NCBI RefSeq assembly: GCF_001956985.1
Contig: NZ_CP019082.1
Location: 6,014,001 to 6,078,000 of the forward strand
Source of the DNA: Paludisphaera borealis
GTDB lineage: Bacteria; Planctomycetota; Planctomycetia; Isosphaerales; Isosphaeraceae
Reading direction: 5' to 3'
DNA length: 64,000 nucleotides
Shown here: one piece after another, positions 18,391 to 26,889 of the stretch
How positions within the stretch are numbered: position 1 is the stretch's first letter
Layout: each line of letters starts with the position of its first letter
Position numbers and translations under genes: made by a program
Notes under the pieces: model-generated
The model's database searches: none
The model's input: only the letters and a program-made list of their open reading frames with translations
Told to the model about the DNA's origin: nothing

Positions 18391-19320
18391 TCAGTTCCGC
18401 ACGGCCTGGATGACGCGCGGGTGACCGCGGAGGTCGCGGACCGTCGGCAGCAGGGTGTACTCCGGATGCGCCGCGATCCGGTCGCGGACGTCGGCCTCCT
18501 GGGGGGAGCCGATCTCCAGGATGAGATGCCCGCCGGACTTCAGCAGCGGCACGGCGTCGGCGATGAGGCGGGTCACGACGGCGAGTCCGTCGGGGCCGCC
18601 GTCGAGCGCGAGCAAGGGCTCGTGATCCCTGACCCCCGCTTCGAGCGCCTCGATCTCGCGGCTCGGAATATAAGGCGGGTTGGAGACGATCACGTCGAAC
18701 GCGGGCCTGCCGGCGACCGGGGCGAGGAGGTCGCCTTCGAGGAATTCGATCCGCCCGGTGAGATCGTGTCGAGCGGCGTTCTTGCGGGCCTGGTCGAGCG
18801 CGTCGCGGGACAGGTCGACGGCGACGAATTCCGCCGCGGGATGATGGTACGCGCAGGCCACGGCCAGGCATCCCGAACCCGTGCCGACGTCGACCGCGCG
18901 AACCGACTCGCGCGCCTTCGCGACTTCGAGGAATTCCACGACCACGAATTCGGTCTCGGGACGTGGAATCAGGACCCCGGGCGCGACGTCGAAGCGCAGC
19001 GAGTAGAATTCCTTCCGGCCCACGAGGTACGCCACCGGCGCGCCCTCGGCCCGGCGTTTCACCAGCTCTCGATAGCGGTCGCGGGCGCGTTCGCCGACGA
19101 CGTCCTCGAAGTGGGTGTAAAGCTGGACCCGCTCCCATTCCAGGACCGACGCCAGCATGACCTCGGCGTCGAGCCGCGGGCTCTCCGACCCTCGCCTGCG
19201 GAGGTAGTCGGTCGTCCAGGTCAGCAGTCGACCGACCGACCAGGAGTCTTCCGACTTCTCGGCCGCGCCCACGGCGGCCCCAGCGGGCGTCGAGGGGGTT
19301 CCGACGTGCGCGTCTCCCAT
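18391..19320 (-). CDS. prmC: Peptide chain release factor N5-glutamine methyltransferase
   Basis: 309 residues. The N-terminal helical domain contains LTWTTDYLRRRG and RRAEGAPVAYLVGRKEFYSLRF. The SAM-binding Rossmann fold has VDVGTGSGCLAVACA, and the catalytic NPPY motif appears as VSNPPYIPSREI. It methylates the Gln of the GGQ motif in release factors using S-adenosylmethionine. It lies directly downstream of prfA, its substrate's gene, with a 29-bp gap on the same strand, the classical arrangement. The ~20 N-terminal residues before the conserved domain are Gly/Ala-rich and may indicate a later true start. Confidence 0.95.
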   Translation of the reverse strand: MGDAHVGTPSTPAGAAVGAAEKSEDSWSVGRLLTWTTDYLRRRGSESPRLDAEVMLASVLEWERVQLYTHFEDVVGERARDRYRELVKRRAEGAPVAYLVGRKEFYSLRFDVAPGVLIPRPETEFVVVEFLEVAKARESVRAVDVGTGSGCLAVACAYHHPAAEFVAVDLSRDALDQARKNAARHDLTGRIEFLEGDLLAPVAGRPAFDVIVSNPPYIPSREIEALEAGVRDHEPLLALDGGPDGLAVVTRLIADAVPLLKSGGHLILEIGSPQEADVRDRIAAHPEYTLLPTVRDLRGHPRVIQAVRN

Positions 19321-19349
19321 GACTGACTCTCCCTTTCCGCGCGGACGCC

Positions 19350-20417
19350 TCAGATGTCGCCCAGTTGTTCGCGACGATCGTGGTCGATCAGGGCCTTGGT
19401 CAATCCGGCCAAATCCCCCTGGATCACCTGATCCAGGTTGTACAGCGTCAGGCCGATCCGATGGTCGGTCACGCGATTCTGCGGAAAGTTGTATGTGCGT
19501 ATCCGCTGGGAGCGGTCTCCCGACCCGATCAGGGTCCGGCGCGCCTGGTCGCGCTGGTTCTGGGCGCTTTCGTGGAGCTGGTCGTACAGTCGGGTACGGA
19601 GAACCCGGAACGCCTTGGCCTTGTTCTTGTGCTGGCTGCGTTCGTCGCGGCAGTTCACCACGATGCCCGACGGCAGGTGGGTGATCCGCACGCCGCTCTC
19701 GGTCTTGTTCTGGTGCTGGCCGCCGGGGCCGCCGGACCGCATCACGTCGATCTGGAGGTCCTCGTTGCGAATCTCGATCTCGACGTCCTCGGGCTCCGGC
19801 AAGACGGCCACGGTGGCGGCGGAGGTGTGGATGCGTCCTTGCGTCTCGGTTTGGGGGACCCGCTGAACGCGATGACCGCCGCTCTCGAACTGGAGGCAGC
19901 GGAACGCTCCCTCGCCGTTCAGGCTGAACGAGACCTCGCGAAAGCCGCCGAGCTCGGTGGCTTCCATGTCGAGGAGCTCGAACTTCCAGCCCATCGTCTC
20001 GGAGTATCGCCGGTACATCTCATACAGGTCGCGGGCGAACAGGGCCGCTTCGTCGCCCCCCGCGCCGGCCCGGATCTCGACGATCATCGCCGCGTGATCC
20101 GCGCCCGATTCGCGGTCGTAGAGCAGGTTCCGGAGATTCTCGGCGTCGGTTTCCTGGCGACCGCGGAGGATCGCCAGTTCTCCCTCGGCGTAGGAGCGCA
20201 TGTCGGCGTCGGACTCGGCGTCGAGCAGGGCTTCGGCTTCCTCGATCTGCTTGCCGAGGTCGAGGTAACGGCCGTAGAGAACCGCCATCTTGGCGATCCG
20301 ACCACGCTCTTTTGAAAGCGCGGTGACCCGGGAGACGTCGGCCGTGACGGCCGGATCGAGCAAGGCCTGCTCGATTTCGAGGAATCGTCGATAGTCCGCC
20401 TGAAGCTTCTCGAACAC
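19350..20417 (-). CDS. prfA: Peptide chain release factor 1
   Basis: 355 residues, the normal RF1 length. The codon-recognition tripeptide region reads [20 protein letters not shown] (P-x-T, RF1 type for UAA/UAG), and the peptidyl-tRNA hydrolysis motif GGQ is in [11 protein letters not shown]. The start is GTG 20417 with a weak ribosome site. It sits between rpmE and prmC on the same strand, a widely conserved translation cluster. A hairpin between rpmE and prfA suggests that prfA is at least partly transcribed separately. Confidence 0.97.
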   Translation of the reverse strand: MFEKLQADYRRFLEIEQALLDPAVTADVSRVTALSKERGRIAKMAVLYGRYLDLGKQIEEAEALLDAESDADMRSYAEGELAILRGRQETDAENLRNLLYDRESGADHAAMIVEIRAGAGGDEAALFARDLYEMYRRYSETMGWKFELLDMEATELGGFREVSFSLNGEGAFRCLQFESGGHRVQRVPQTETQGRIHTSAATVAVLPEPEDVEIEIRNEDLQIDVMRSGGPGGQHQNKTESGVRITHLPSGIVVNCRDERSQHKNKAKAFRVLRTRLYDQLHESAQNQRDQARRTLIGSGDRSQRIRTYNFPQNRVTDHRIGLTLYNLDQVIQGDLAGLTKALIDHDRREQLGDI

Positions 20418-20510
20418 GAAGGGGGAATCCAGGAGATGAGAGCGTCGAGAACTCGCGAACGCACGGAATCGCGACCCGGCGAAGACTTCGGGACGGCTTC
20501 GCCGTGGTCA

Positions 20511-20551
20511 AAGGAAACGGCCCAGCGGGACGTTTTGGGTCCCGCGGGCCG
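20511..20551 (-). terminator. Terminator-like hairpin after rpmE
   Basis: On the minus strand a 13-bp GC-rich stem with a one-base bulge (bases 20518-20531 with 20539-20551) and a 7-base loop is followed by TTTCCTTTG. It begins 25 bases after the rpmE stop codon. The short T-run makes it a moderate intrinsic terminator. Confidence 0.55.
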
Positions 20552-20575
20552 CTTCATGATCAACCGACGACCGGA

Positions 20576-20815
20576 CTAGACCTTCGCGGGTTCGGCGGTC
20601 TTCTTGGCCTTGCCGTAGGTGCCCTGGAACTTCTTGTTGAACTTGTCGACACGGCCCGCGGCGTCGACGAACTTCACCGAGCCGGTGAAGAACGGATGGC
20701 ACTGCGAGCAGACTTCCACCGAGATCTTCGGCTTGGTGCTGCGCGTGTTGAAGGTGGTGCCGCAACCGCAGGTGACCACGGAGTCAACGTATTTCGGATG
20801 AATGGCGTCTTTCAT
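20576..20815 (-). CDS. rpmE: 50S ribosomal protein L31 (zinc-binding type)
   Basis: 79 residues from the ATG at 20815, which begins MKDAIHPKY like other L31 proteins. A longer in-frame start would add 33 residues that do not belong to the family. The zinc ligands are present as Cys16, Cys18, Cys36 and Cys39 (CGC and CSQC), so this is the zinc-containing C+ form. [24 protein letters not shown] is the conserved family core. The C-terminus is extended by about ten residues ([11 protein letters not shown]). It is a component of the large subunit near the central protuberance. Confidence 0.96.
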   Translation of the reverse strand: MKDAIHPKYVDSVVTCGCGTTFNTRSTKPKISVEVCSQCHPFFTGSVKFVDAAGRVDKFNKKFQGTYGKAKKTAEPAKV

Positions 20816-20912
20816 TGCCGTCGTTTCTGTCTGATTGGGAGTGACGACCAGAGCGAATCCGGCGACGATCGACACGAACGAGTCTGCTCGATGATCGCTG
20901 GTCGAAGTTTTC

Positions 20913-20942
20913 ATCTTATCACAGGCGAGCGCGGCTTCCCAA
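20913..20942 (-). promoter_or_regulatory. Likely rpmE promoter
   Basis: On the minus strand TTGGGA (20937-20942) and TAAGAT (20913-20918) are 18 bases apart, with a TG one base before the -10 (extended -10 form). The predicted leader to the rpmE start is about 90 bases. The promoter abuts the stop codon of the upstream thioredoxin-like gene. Confidence 0.45.
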
Positions 20943-20944
20943 GA

Positions 20945-21511
20945 TCAATTCGAAGCCTTGCCGTCGGCCAGTCGCGACGCGACCTCGCGTTCGACCTCTT
21001 CATAGGTGAATTGGTTGTTGGGGTCGTCCATCGTGAACCGTTTGACTTCCTTGCCGTCGGGCCCATACAGGAATACGGCTGGGATGGCGCTGATGTTCAA
21101 CTTGTCGAATCCGTCGCCGGAATCGTCGCTGAGCAAGACGTTGGTGAAGGTCGCCTTCTTCTCTTTGAGAAACTTCTCGGCGTCGGCGACGGCCTTCTCG
21201 TCGGTGGGGTCGTCGAGCGAGAGGGAAACGACGGCCAGCCCCTTGGAGCCGTACTTCTTGTGCAACTCGACGAGGTGGGGGAAGTTCTCTTTGCAAGGGC
21301 CGCAGTTGGTGGCCCAGGCGTCGACGACCGTCCATTTCGCCTGCGTGTTCGAGGCGATGCGCTTCTGGAAGTCGGACCAGGAGAGACGTTCGAGCTTGAC
21401 GGAACCCGCGTTCGAATCGTCGGCGCGAGCGGGCGTGAGGTCGTGGCCCGCCGAGGCGAGCAGGCCGGCCAGGGAAACCGCCGCGACGGCTGCATATCGT
21501 GGGAGATTCAT
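20945..21511 (-). CDS. Exported TlpA/thioredoxin-like protein with CGPC site
   Basis: 188 residues. A signal peptide (about 1-30, ending ARA) precedes a thioredoxin fold with WATNCGPCKENF, active-site Cys70 and Cys73, and the cis-Pro loop ISAIPAVFLYG. The central VVSLSLDDP strand is typical of TlpA/ResA-type periplasmic proteins. It probably reduces disulfides in the periplasm, possibly receiving electrons from a DsbD-like protein such as the one at 516-3383 (inference). It lies downstream of a second thioredoxin-fold protein on the same strand. Confidence 0.88.
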   Translation of the reverse strand: MNLPRYAAVAAVSLAGLLASAGHDLTPARADDSNAGSVKLERLSWSDFQKRIASNTQAKWTVVDAWATNCGPCKENFPHLVELHKKYGSKGLAVVSLSLDDPTDEKAVADAEKFLKEKKATFTNVLLSDDSGDGFDKLNISAIPAVFLYGPDGKEVKRFTMDDPNNQFTYEEVEREVASRLADGKASN

Positions 21512-21685
21512 GCGTTTTCGATCCCTTGGGTCGATGTCCGGGCGGGGAAGTCGCGGCGTCCGACGCGCCCCTTGCGTCGCCGGGCTGCGTCGGCGCTTGC
21601 GACCGAATCAAATCGAGCCGCCGAACGAGGGTTCGGCGGCTCGATGCGGTTTACCGTCGTGTGCTCGCGCAAAGGCGAGGCCGGC

Positions 21686-22297
21686 TCAGCCCTTCTTGAA
21701 CTGGATGCCGCAACCCTTCGGGGCGGTTTCTTCGACCGCCGGGGTCTTGCCGGCGAGCAAGGCGTCGACGGCGTCGCGCAGGTAGTGCTTGGTGACCTTT
21801 TCTTCCTTCATGACGCTGTCGTCCATCGCGCCGATGTAGCGGATGTTGCGATCCTTGTCGAGAACGAAGAAGTGCGGGGTGGCCGAGGCGCCGTACGCCT
21901 TGCCGATCGCCTGGCTCTCGTCGTAGCCGTAGACGTAGTTGATCTTCTTCTCGGCGATGTGCTTCTTGATGCCCGGGAGCTTGTCTTCCTGGACGTCGTT
22001 GACGCTGACGGCGATCACGCGGACGTTCTTGTCCTTGTAGTCGGCGGTGAAGTCGATGATCCGGTCGTCGGCCGCCTGGACCGCGGGGCAGTGGTTGGCG
22101 AGGAACGCGAGGACGACCACATCCTCCTTGATGTCGGACAGCGAGAGGCTGGTTTCCTCGCCGTTGGGAGCCTGGGCCGGGATGCCGGAGAAGGCGGGGG
22201 CCTTCTGGCCGATCTTGACGGCCTTGTTGTAGTGCTCGCCCGCGAACGCCGGGATCGCCAACGCGACAACGACCATGCTGAAAAGGACTTTCCGCAT
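21686..22297 (-). CDS. Exported redoxin-family protein with NHCP active site
   Basis: 203 residues with a signal peptide ending near AFAGE. The fold is AhpC/TSA-redoxin-like: KIGQKAPAFSG at the start, then LAFLANHCPAVQAADDR, where Cys70 takes the place of the first thioredoxin Cys and Pro-Ala replaces the CxxC partner, and ATPHFFVLDKDRNIRYIGA at the cis-Pro position. This single-Cys NHCP variant is common in planctomycete exported redoxins. Two further Cys residues lie near the C-terminus (KGCGIQF has one). Its activity may be peroxidase-like or a disulfide exchange with the neighbouring CGPC protein. A GGAG site is 8 bases before the ATG. Confidence 0.85.
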   Translation of the reverse strand: MRKVLFSMVVVALAIPAFAGEHYNKAVKIGQKAPAFSGIPAQAPNGEETSLSLSDIKEDVVVLAFLANHCPAVQAADDRIIDFTADYKDKNVRVIAVSVNDVQEDKLPGIKKHIAEKKINYVYGYDESQAIGKAYGASATPHFFVLDKDRNIRYIGAMDDSVMKEEKVTKHYLRDAVDALLAGKTPAVEETAPKGCGIQFKKG

Positions 22298-22677
22298 CGA
22301 TGCTCACTCCGTCTGGGGTTTGGGTTCTGGACGGGAGACCTGGGTGGGGCGTCTCCGCGTCGTCAACTCGAACAACCGATCGGTTTCTCAACGAGGAGCT
22401 TTGCACCGGCTCGACGAGCCGGTCGATCAGCGCTCATCCGAACATTCAGCTTTCCGTAGAAAGCGTTGAAGCTGGTCACTGAGGCCGGGCGAATCGCTTC
22501 ATCCCGGTTTTTTTCTGGGCCGACGACTCAACGGCGAAGTTTGACTTCGCTTTTCCTACGAGGTTGGTCTGATTATAAGGGGCGCCCCGCGCCGGTCAAC
22601 CACTTGGTGGACTTCCGAGACGGCCGACGTCCGCCCGTCGTCGGAGCCAATACGAAGCCCGGCGGCGAATGGTTCGC
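22298..22677. other. Intergenic region upstream of the redoxin gene
   Basis: 380 bp with no gene. A 7-bp hairpin with TTTT after it on the plus strand (GCGAAGT-TTG-ACTTCGC at 22534-22550) looks like a terminator, but it points away from the flanking minus-strand genes. I found no clear promoter for the redoxin gene. Confidence 0.5.
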
Positions 22678-23448
22678 TCACGATCGATGGGCGCACCAGA
22701 AAACCGCGTTGGAGACGATCTGGCGGATCGAGGGGTGAAAGAGGATCGGATAGGATTCGGACCCAGTCCGTAGATACGCGATGCGGCCCTTGTCGACGGA
22801 CCACGTCAGTCCGCTGCGGACCGTCTCGCCGCGCTCCCAGTTCGAGACGAGCACGACCGACTCGGGCTCGGGGACCGCGAACGGTTCCGAGAACATGTCG
22901 CTCTGCGGAATCGTGAATGATCCGATCCCGCGCGCAATCGGATGCTCCGGGGAGCGGACGGTGACGAACTCAGGCTTGCCGTCCTCGCGCCAGCTTCCAG
23001 GCTCGCACGGCATGCTGTTCATCAGGCGACGGAACGGCTTGCTGCCGCAGGACGTATACAGGGCCAGCAGACCGAGTTTCCCCGCGCGCACGCGCTCGAC
23101 CACGGCCTCGACGCGATCGTCGGGAACCTCGTCGTGTCGGTAGCGACCCCACCAGATCAAGACGTCGGTGGCGTCCAGGGCCGAGTCCGAGAGGCCGGCT
23201 TCAGGCTGGTCGAGGCTCGCCCGGGCGACCTCCACGTCGGCGGTTCGGCCGAGAGGTCCGGCCAGCGCGCCGTCGATCCCATCGGGGTAGACCGAACGGG
23301 CCGCCAGACCTTCGCTCCAGATCCTCACCCGGATCGGCCGCGAAGCCCCTTTCGACGATTGATCGTCCGCCCGAAGCGCGCGGGCGACTGCAATCGTCGG
23401 AATCGAATGCATGAGGGTGCGCACGAACGATCGGCGATCGACGTGCAT
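22678..23448 (-). CDS. ThuA-like domain protein with Tat-type signal
   Basis: 256 residues. The N-terminus MHVDRRSFVRTL with a following hydrophobic stretch resembles a twin-arginine export signal. The body has the ThuA-like (class I glutamine amidotransferase-like) pattern: RVRIWSEG at the first strand, ATDVLIWWGRYRHDEVPDD, and GLLALYTSCGSKPFRRLM around the nucleophile-elbow position. VRSPEHPIARGI and RIAYLRTGSESYPIL follow, as in ThuA-like proteins of planctomycetes. Members are linked to trehalose or sugar utilisation by name only; the biochemical role is unknown. The gene stands alone between two non-coding regions. Confidence 0.85.
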   Translation of the reverse strand: MHVDRRSFVRTLMHSIPTIAVARALRADDQSSKGASRPIRVRIWSEGLAARSVYPDGIDGALAGPLGRTADVEVARASLDQPEAGLSDSALDATDVLIWWGRYRHDEVPDDRVEAVVERVRAGKLGLLALYTSCGSKPFRRLMNSMPCEPGSWREDGKPEFVTVRSPEHPIARGIGSFTIPQSDMFSEPFAVPEPESVVLVSNWERGETVRSGLTWSVDKGRIAYLRTGSESYPILFHPSIRQIVSNAVFWCAHRS

Positions 23449-23786
23449 GGGAATTCTCCTCGTGAGCAGTGCTTCGGTCGTCCCCGAGCGAGCGGAGACC
23501 GAGACACCAGGGGGAGGGAGGCGAAGGCGGGGCGGAAATTTTGCGGTGGGATGAAGCTCTCGCTGACTTCAAGATGAATCATACAACGCGGATCGGCCGA
23601 TCTCAACAGGCTTCCATTTGATCGGTGCGGAAATGATGAAGTCGCCCCGGCCGCTGGGGTCACCAGCCGCCGGCGCCGCCCGAGTCCTGGAACGAAGAGG
23701 AGGCCGGGGGTCGACGAATCGACCGCCCGGCCTTCCTGGTTCTCGTGGGTTCGTTGCGAGTCATGCGTTAAGGGGACGTCGACGCG
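23449..23786. other. Intergenic region between ThuA-like and lipoprotein genes
   Basis: 338 bp without a gene. It contains a terminator-like hairpin serving the upstream lipoprotein gene (23702-23732). I see nothing else distinctive. Confidence 0.5.
23702..23732 (-). terminator. Terminator-like hairpin after the 23787 lipoprotein gene
   Basis: The minus-strand stem GGCCGGGCGGTCGA pairs with TCGACCCCCGGCC (one-base bulge) around a short loop and is followed by TCCTCTTCG. It starts 55 bases beyond the stop codon of the lipoprotein gene. Confidence 0.5.
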
Positions 23787-24497
23787 TCAGCGCTGATTGA
23801 AGCGAACGTCCTGCACGACGTCTTCCTGGGCGTGCTCAATGAAGTGCCATGAGCATTCGTTGGAGACCACCTGGAGCAGCTTGTTCTTGAACGCCGCCTG
23901 GCCGATCCCCGAGTCCATCGGAACGGGGCCGCGGACCGGGAAGGTCGTCTCCTGGTAGTCGTCGTACTTCGACAACGACTCCTTGGGTTGATCCTTGAGT
24001 TCCTTGCCCTTGCTGTTCTTCGGGTGCGCCAGCTCGAAGGCCTGGATGTGAACCTTGGCGCTCCCCTGAAGGACGTTCAGGTCGCCCGGCTCCTGGATCT
24101 GGAACTGCTCGATTTCGAGGAAGATCACGAAGTCGGCCTCGAAGTCGCGAGCGGCGTCGGAGGGGTCGGTCCACTGGGGATGGCCTTCGATCCAGGTCGC
24201 CACCTTCTCGGGCTCGACGACGGTGACCTTCTTGGCCTTCCGCAGGTTGCTCGTGAACTGGCGGGCGAGGTCGCGCTCGAGACCTGGAAAGTGAGCCTGC
24301 GTGGTCGCGGTCACGTGGGTCAGCACCACGACCTTCTTACCCTTGAGCGAGGGCCCAGGGGCCGGAATCGTGGGCTCGAACGGCTGGAGGAAATAAAAGA
24401 AAGGGCGCGGATCGCAACCCGTCAGCGCAATGATCCCTACCAGGGCCGTCGTCAAGACGGCGGCACGTCGCATCCTTGTCATCGTTCGGGGGTTCAT
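23787..24497 (-). CDS. Putative lipoprotein of unknown function
   Basis: 236 residues from ATG 24497, one base after the stop of the preceding gene and preceded by AGGAGGGG, which argues against the longer frame. The signal ends in ALTGC (Cys28), a good lipobox. The mature part begins Pro-rich, then has an alpha/beta domain (KKVVVLTHVTATT, VTVVEPEKVATWIEGHP, DFVIFLEIEQFQIQ) resembling surface-assembly lipoproteins that read like DUF799/CsgG-type folds. The match is only structural guesswork. It is translationally coupled to the DUF2752 gene. Confidence 0.75.
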   Translation of the reverse strand: MNPRTMTRMRRAAVLTTALVGIIALTGCDPRPFFYFLQPFEPTIPAPGPSLKGKKVVVLTHVTATTQAHFPGLERDLARQFTSNLRKAKKVTVVEPEKVATWIEGHPQWTDPSDAARDFEADFVIFLEIEQFQIQEPGDLNVLQGSAKVHIQAFELAHPKNSKGKELKDQPKESLSKYDDYQETTFPVRGPVPMDSGIGQAAFKNKLLQVVSNECSWHFIEHAQEDVVQDVRFNQR

Positions 24498-24498
24498 C

Positions 24499-25020
24499 CT
24501 ACAGCCCCTCCTTCCTTGTTTCGGGGGCGAGCTGGACCGGGCCAGGAACCGGCGCCGCGCCGGTTGGGGCCAGGTAGACCGGACCACCGAGAATTCGCAT
24601 CAACCAGAACGCCGCACTTACCACGACGATCGACAGAAGCAGCCCCAGCAGGGGCCCTTCGACCGTCCGGAAGCCGATCGGCCTCCGCTTCCATGAGCAT
24701 AAAATCAACCAGCCGATCAGAGGGACGGAAGAGACCGCCAGCAACGCGCCGGCCGGATTGGAATTCCAGGCCCGATCCAGCCGGCCCCTCGTCGCGTGGG
24801 CGACCGCCGTGGTCATTCCACAGGAGGGACAGGGACGACCCGTCATCACCGCGAAGGCGCAAGGACCGAGTCCAAGCTGCCTGTGCGTGCCGAAGCCGCG
24901 AGGATCAGGTTCTAAACAACGCGCCACGCCCAGCATGCCTCCCAGGCCGGCCGCCAGTACCAGGAGGAAACACCGGATCGGCTGCTTGAGTGGGGGTTGT
25001 TTCAAGGGATGTCGTCGCAT
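24499..25020 (-). CDS. DUF2752 membrane protein
   Basis: 173 residues with three or four membrane helices. The first (about 16-34) is followed by GLGPCAFAVMTGRPCPSCGMTTAVAHA, containing the CPxCGMT signature of DUF2752. Later helices are at about 92-108 and 121-143. The C-terminal 25 residues are Pro/Ala-rich. The family's function is unknown; the conserved Cys pair suggests a metal or disulfide role. The gene precedes the lipoprotein gene with one base between them. Confidence 0.85.
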   Translation of the reverse strand: MRRHPLKQPPLKQPIRCFLLVLAAGLGGMLGVARCLEPDPRGFGTHRQLGLGPCAFAVMTGRPCPSCGMTTAVAHATRGRLDRAWNSNPAGALLAVSSVPLIGWLILCSWKRRPIGFRTVEGPLLGLLLSIVVVSAAFWLMRILGGPVYLAPTGAAPVPGPVQLAPETRKEGL

Positions 25021-25125
25021 CGCAGGCCGAAGACCGGAGTGACCAGCCGCCGAGATGGGATCGCCAGGAAATGCATCCGCAAAGTAGTGGCGACGAGGTT
25101 TTCTTGCAAGATCAAAGAGCCCTGG

Positions 25126-25791
25126 TCAGAGCTTTTCCACCCATTCCTCCGCCTCGACGGTGGCGGCCTGCATCCGCCGCTCGATCTCGATGCGGCATTC
25201 TTCCAGCGTCTCGCGATCGGCGTCGGGGGGCACGAAGAGGGGCGCGGGCGTCACGCAGGCGGCCTTGGAGAACGGGCGGGGGACGCAGAAGCGGTCCCAG
25301 CTCTTCGCGCGCCAGGGGTTCTGAAAGGCCATCCCCGCTCCCACCACCGGCAGACCGGTCCGGCTCGCCAGATAGGCGATCCCCTGATGAACGTGCCGCC
25401 GCGGTCCGCGCGGGCCGTCGGGGGTGACGCAGAGGTTGCCGTGATCGATCCGCACGCTCATCTCACGAAGCGCGCGAGTGCCGCCGCGCGTCGTCGAGCC
25501 TCGGACGACGCCGAAGCCCAGTCGTTTGACCACCTGCGTGATCATCTCGCCGTCGCGATGGTCGCTGATGAGGATGTGCATCTCCGGCCAGTTCCAGTAA
25601 TAGGCCGGAAACAGCATGACCTCGTGAAAGAACGCGTAGATGTACCGCTGGCCGAGCCGACGCGCAACCTCCGGGTCGACGACCGGATCGTCGTATCGGA
25701 AGTGAAAATCGAGCGTTCGGCCCAGGCGACGGATCAGGAACGAGCCTGCATGCCCGACGGCCTGGATCAAGAGCGGATGCCGGATCTTCAT
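25126..25791 (-). CDS. DUF374 lysophospholipid acyltransferase-family protein
   Basis: 221 residues from the ATG at 25791, chosen because GAGG lies 5 bases upstream; an ATG at 25824 is the alternative. FFHEVMLFPAYYW holds an H-x4 acyltransferase-like motif with Glu in place of the usual Asp region. ISDHRDGEMITQVVKRLGFGVVRGS and CVTPDGPRGPRRHVHQGIAYLA are the hallmark blocks of DUF374, a family related to LpxL-type lipid A acyltransferases. It probably adds an acyl chain to a lipid A precursor at the membrane, complementing LpxK encoded at 39276 (inference). Confidence 0.85.
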   Translation of the reverse strand: MKIRHPLLIQAVGHAGSFLIRRLGRTLDFHFRYDDPVVDPEVARRLGQRYIYAFFHEVMLFPAYYWNWPEMHILISDHRDGEMITQVVKRLGFGVVRGSTTRGGTRALREMSVRIDHGNLCVTPDGPRGPRRHVHQGIAYLASRTGLPVVGAGMAFQNPWRAKSWDRFCVPRPFSKAACVTPAPLFVPPDADRETLEECRIEIERRMQAATVEAEEWVEKL

Positions 25792-25895
25792 GCGAACCTC
25801 GCCTTCCTTCCGTGGGAAGCGCATCGGCCCGAACGGCCGACGAACGATCCGGAAAGCTAAGCGAAAGCCGGCTTTCCTGCCAGATCATCTGGGGA

Positions 25896-26855
25896 TCAAG
25901 CTCGCTCGCTCCGGCGGGCGAGGGCGTCGGCCGCGGCGAACGTGAGGATCACCAGGCCGGTGACGAGCGTCCGGTATTCCTCGGGGAACCCGCTCATCGT
26001 GATCTGGGTCCGGAGCGCCTGGAGCAACAGGCAGCCGGCCGCCGCTCCGACCACGCTCCCTCGGCCCCCCTGAAGCGAGACGCCGCCGACCACGCACGCC
26101 GCGATCGAATCGAACTCGAAGCCGGTCCCCGTGTCGGCCTTCGAGACCCGCACCCAGGAGAGGTAGAGGACCGTCGCGACGCCCGTCGCCAGGCCGCTGA
26201 GGGCGAACGTGGCGACGCGCAGCCGAACCGTGCGGACCCCCGCCAGCCGAGCGGCCTCGGCGTTGCCGCCAAGGGCGTAGATGTGCTGCCCGAACACGCT
26301 TCTCCGGAGTGTGATCCACGCCAGCAAGGTGACCACAAGGAAGATCAGACCGCGATAAGGCAAGTACGTGTCGCCCATCCTCATCTTGATCTTGAAACCG
26401 GCGTCGATCGCCTGGAAGACCCGGATGTTGGCGAACGGCTGGCCGCCGAGGGCGATGAACGCGGCCCCTCGATAAATCAGGAGGCTGCTGAGCGTCGTGA
26501 CGAACGGATTGGTCCGCACCACCGCCACGAAGAAGCCGTTGAGCGCGCCCAGCGCGAGGCCCACGGCCAGGGCCGCCGCCATGCAGGCCGGGCCGGAGCC
26601 GGTCCACTGGGCCAGGTGAGCCACCACGGCCGCCGTCAGCGCGAGCATCGCTCCTTGCGAGAGATCGAACCCGCCGCCGATCAAAACGAACGTCTGGCCG
26701 ATCGCCAGCACGCCGACGATGCTCGCCTGCGTCAGGATGCTCGCCAGCGTGCCCGGCGTGAAGAAGCGGTCGGTGCGCAGCATCAAGACGAGCGCGGCTG
26801 AGATCAGGAGGATCTGGGGAAGGCGAGTGAGTAACGGGCGGAGCTGGGAGGGCAT
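25896..26855 (-). CDS. Ribose-type sugar ABC transporter permease
   Basis: 319 residues from ATG 26855, chosen because a longer frame overlaps the ATPase gene. It has about eight to ten membrane helices and the BPD_transp_2 family pattern: VGVLAIGQTFVLIGGGFDLSQGAMLAL and GLALGALNGFFVAVVRTNPFVTTL in the first half. The EAARLAGVRT coupling loop and SIAACVVGGVSLQGGRGSVVGAAAG come in the second half. It forms the membrane channel of a RbsC/XylH-like importer with the ATPase upstream and the binding protein at 33179. Confidence 0.92.
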   Translation of the reverse strand: MPSQLRPLLTRLPQILLISAALVLMLRTDRFFTPGTLASILTQASIVGVLAIGQTFVLIGGGFDLSQGAMLALTAAVVAHLAQWTGSGPACMAAALAVGLALGALNGFFVAVVRTNPFVTTLSSLLIYRGAAFIALGGQPFANIRVFQAIDAGFKIKMRMGDTYLPYRGLIFLVVTLLAWITLRRSVFGQHIYALGGNAEAARLAGVRTVRLRVATFALSGLATGVATVLYLSWVRVSKADTGTGFEFDSIAACVVGGVSLQGGRGSVVGAAAGCLLLQALRTQITMSGFPEEYRTLVTGLVILTFAAADALARRSERA

Positions 26856-26889
26856 GTCGGGTTTCCTGGAGGGCGTGTGCTGAGGGGAA

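Noticed and set aside
20504-22459. 651-codon plus-strand frame opposite rpmE and the redoxin genes
   Set aside because: It runs antisense through three well-identified proteins and has the composition of a GC-rich shadow.
22534-22554. Hairpin with T-run as a terminator
   Set aside because: It is oriented on the plus strand while both neighbouring genes are on the minus strand, so it has no transcript to end. Kept only as a note in the intergenic entry.
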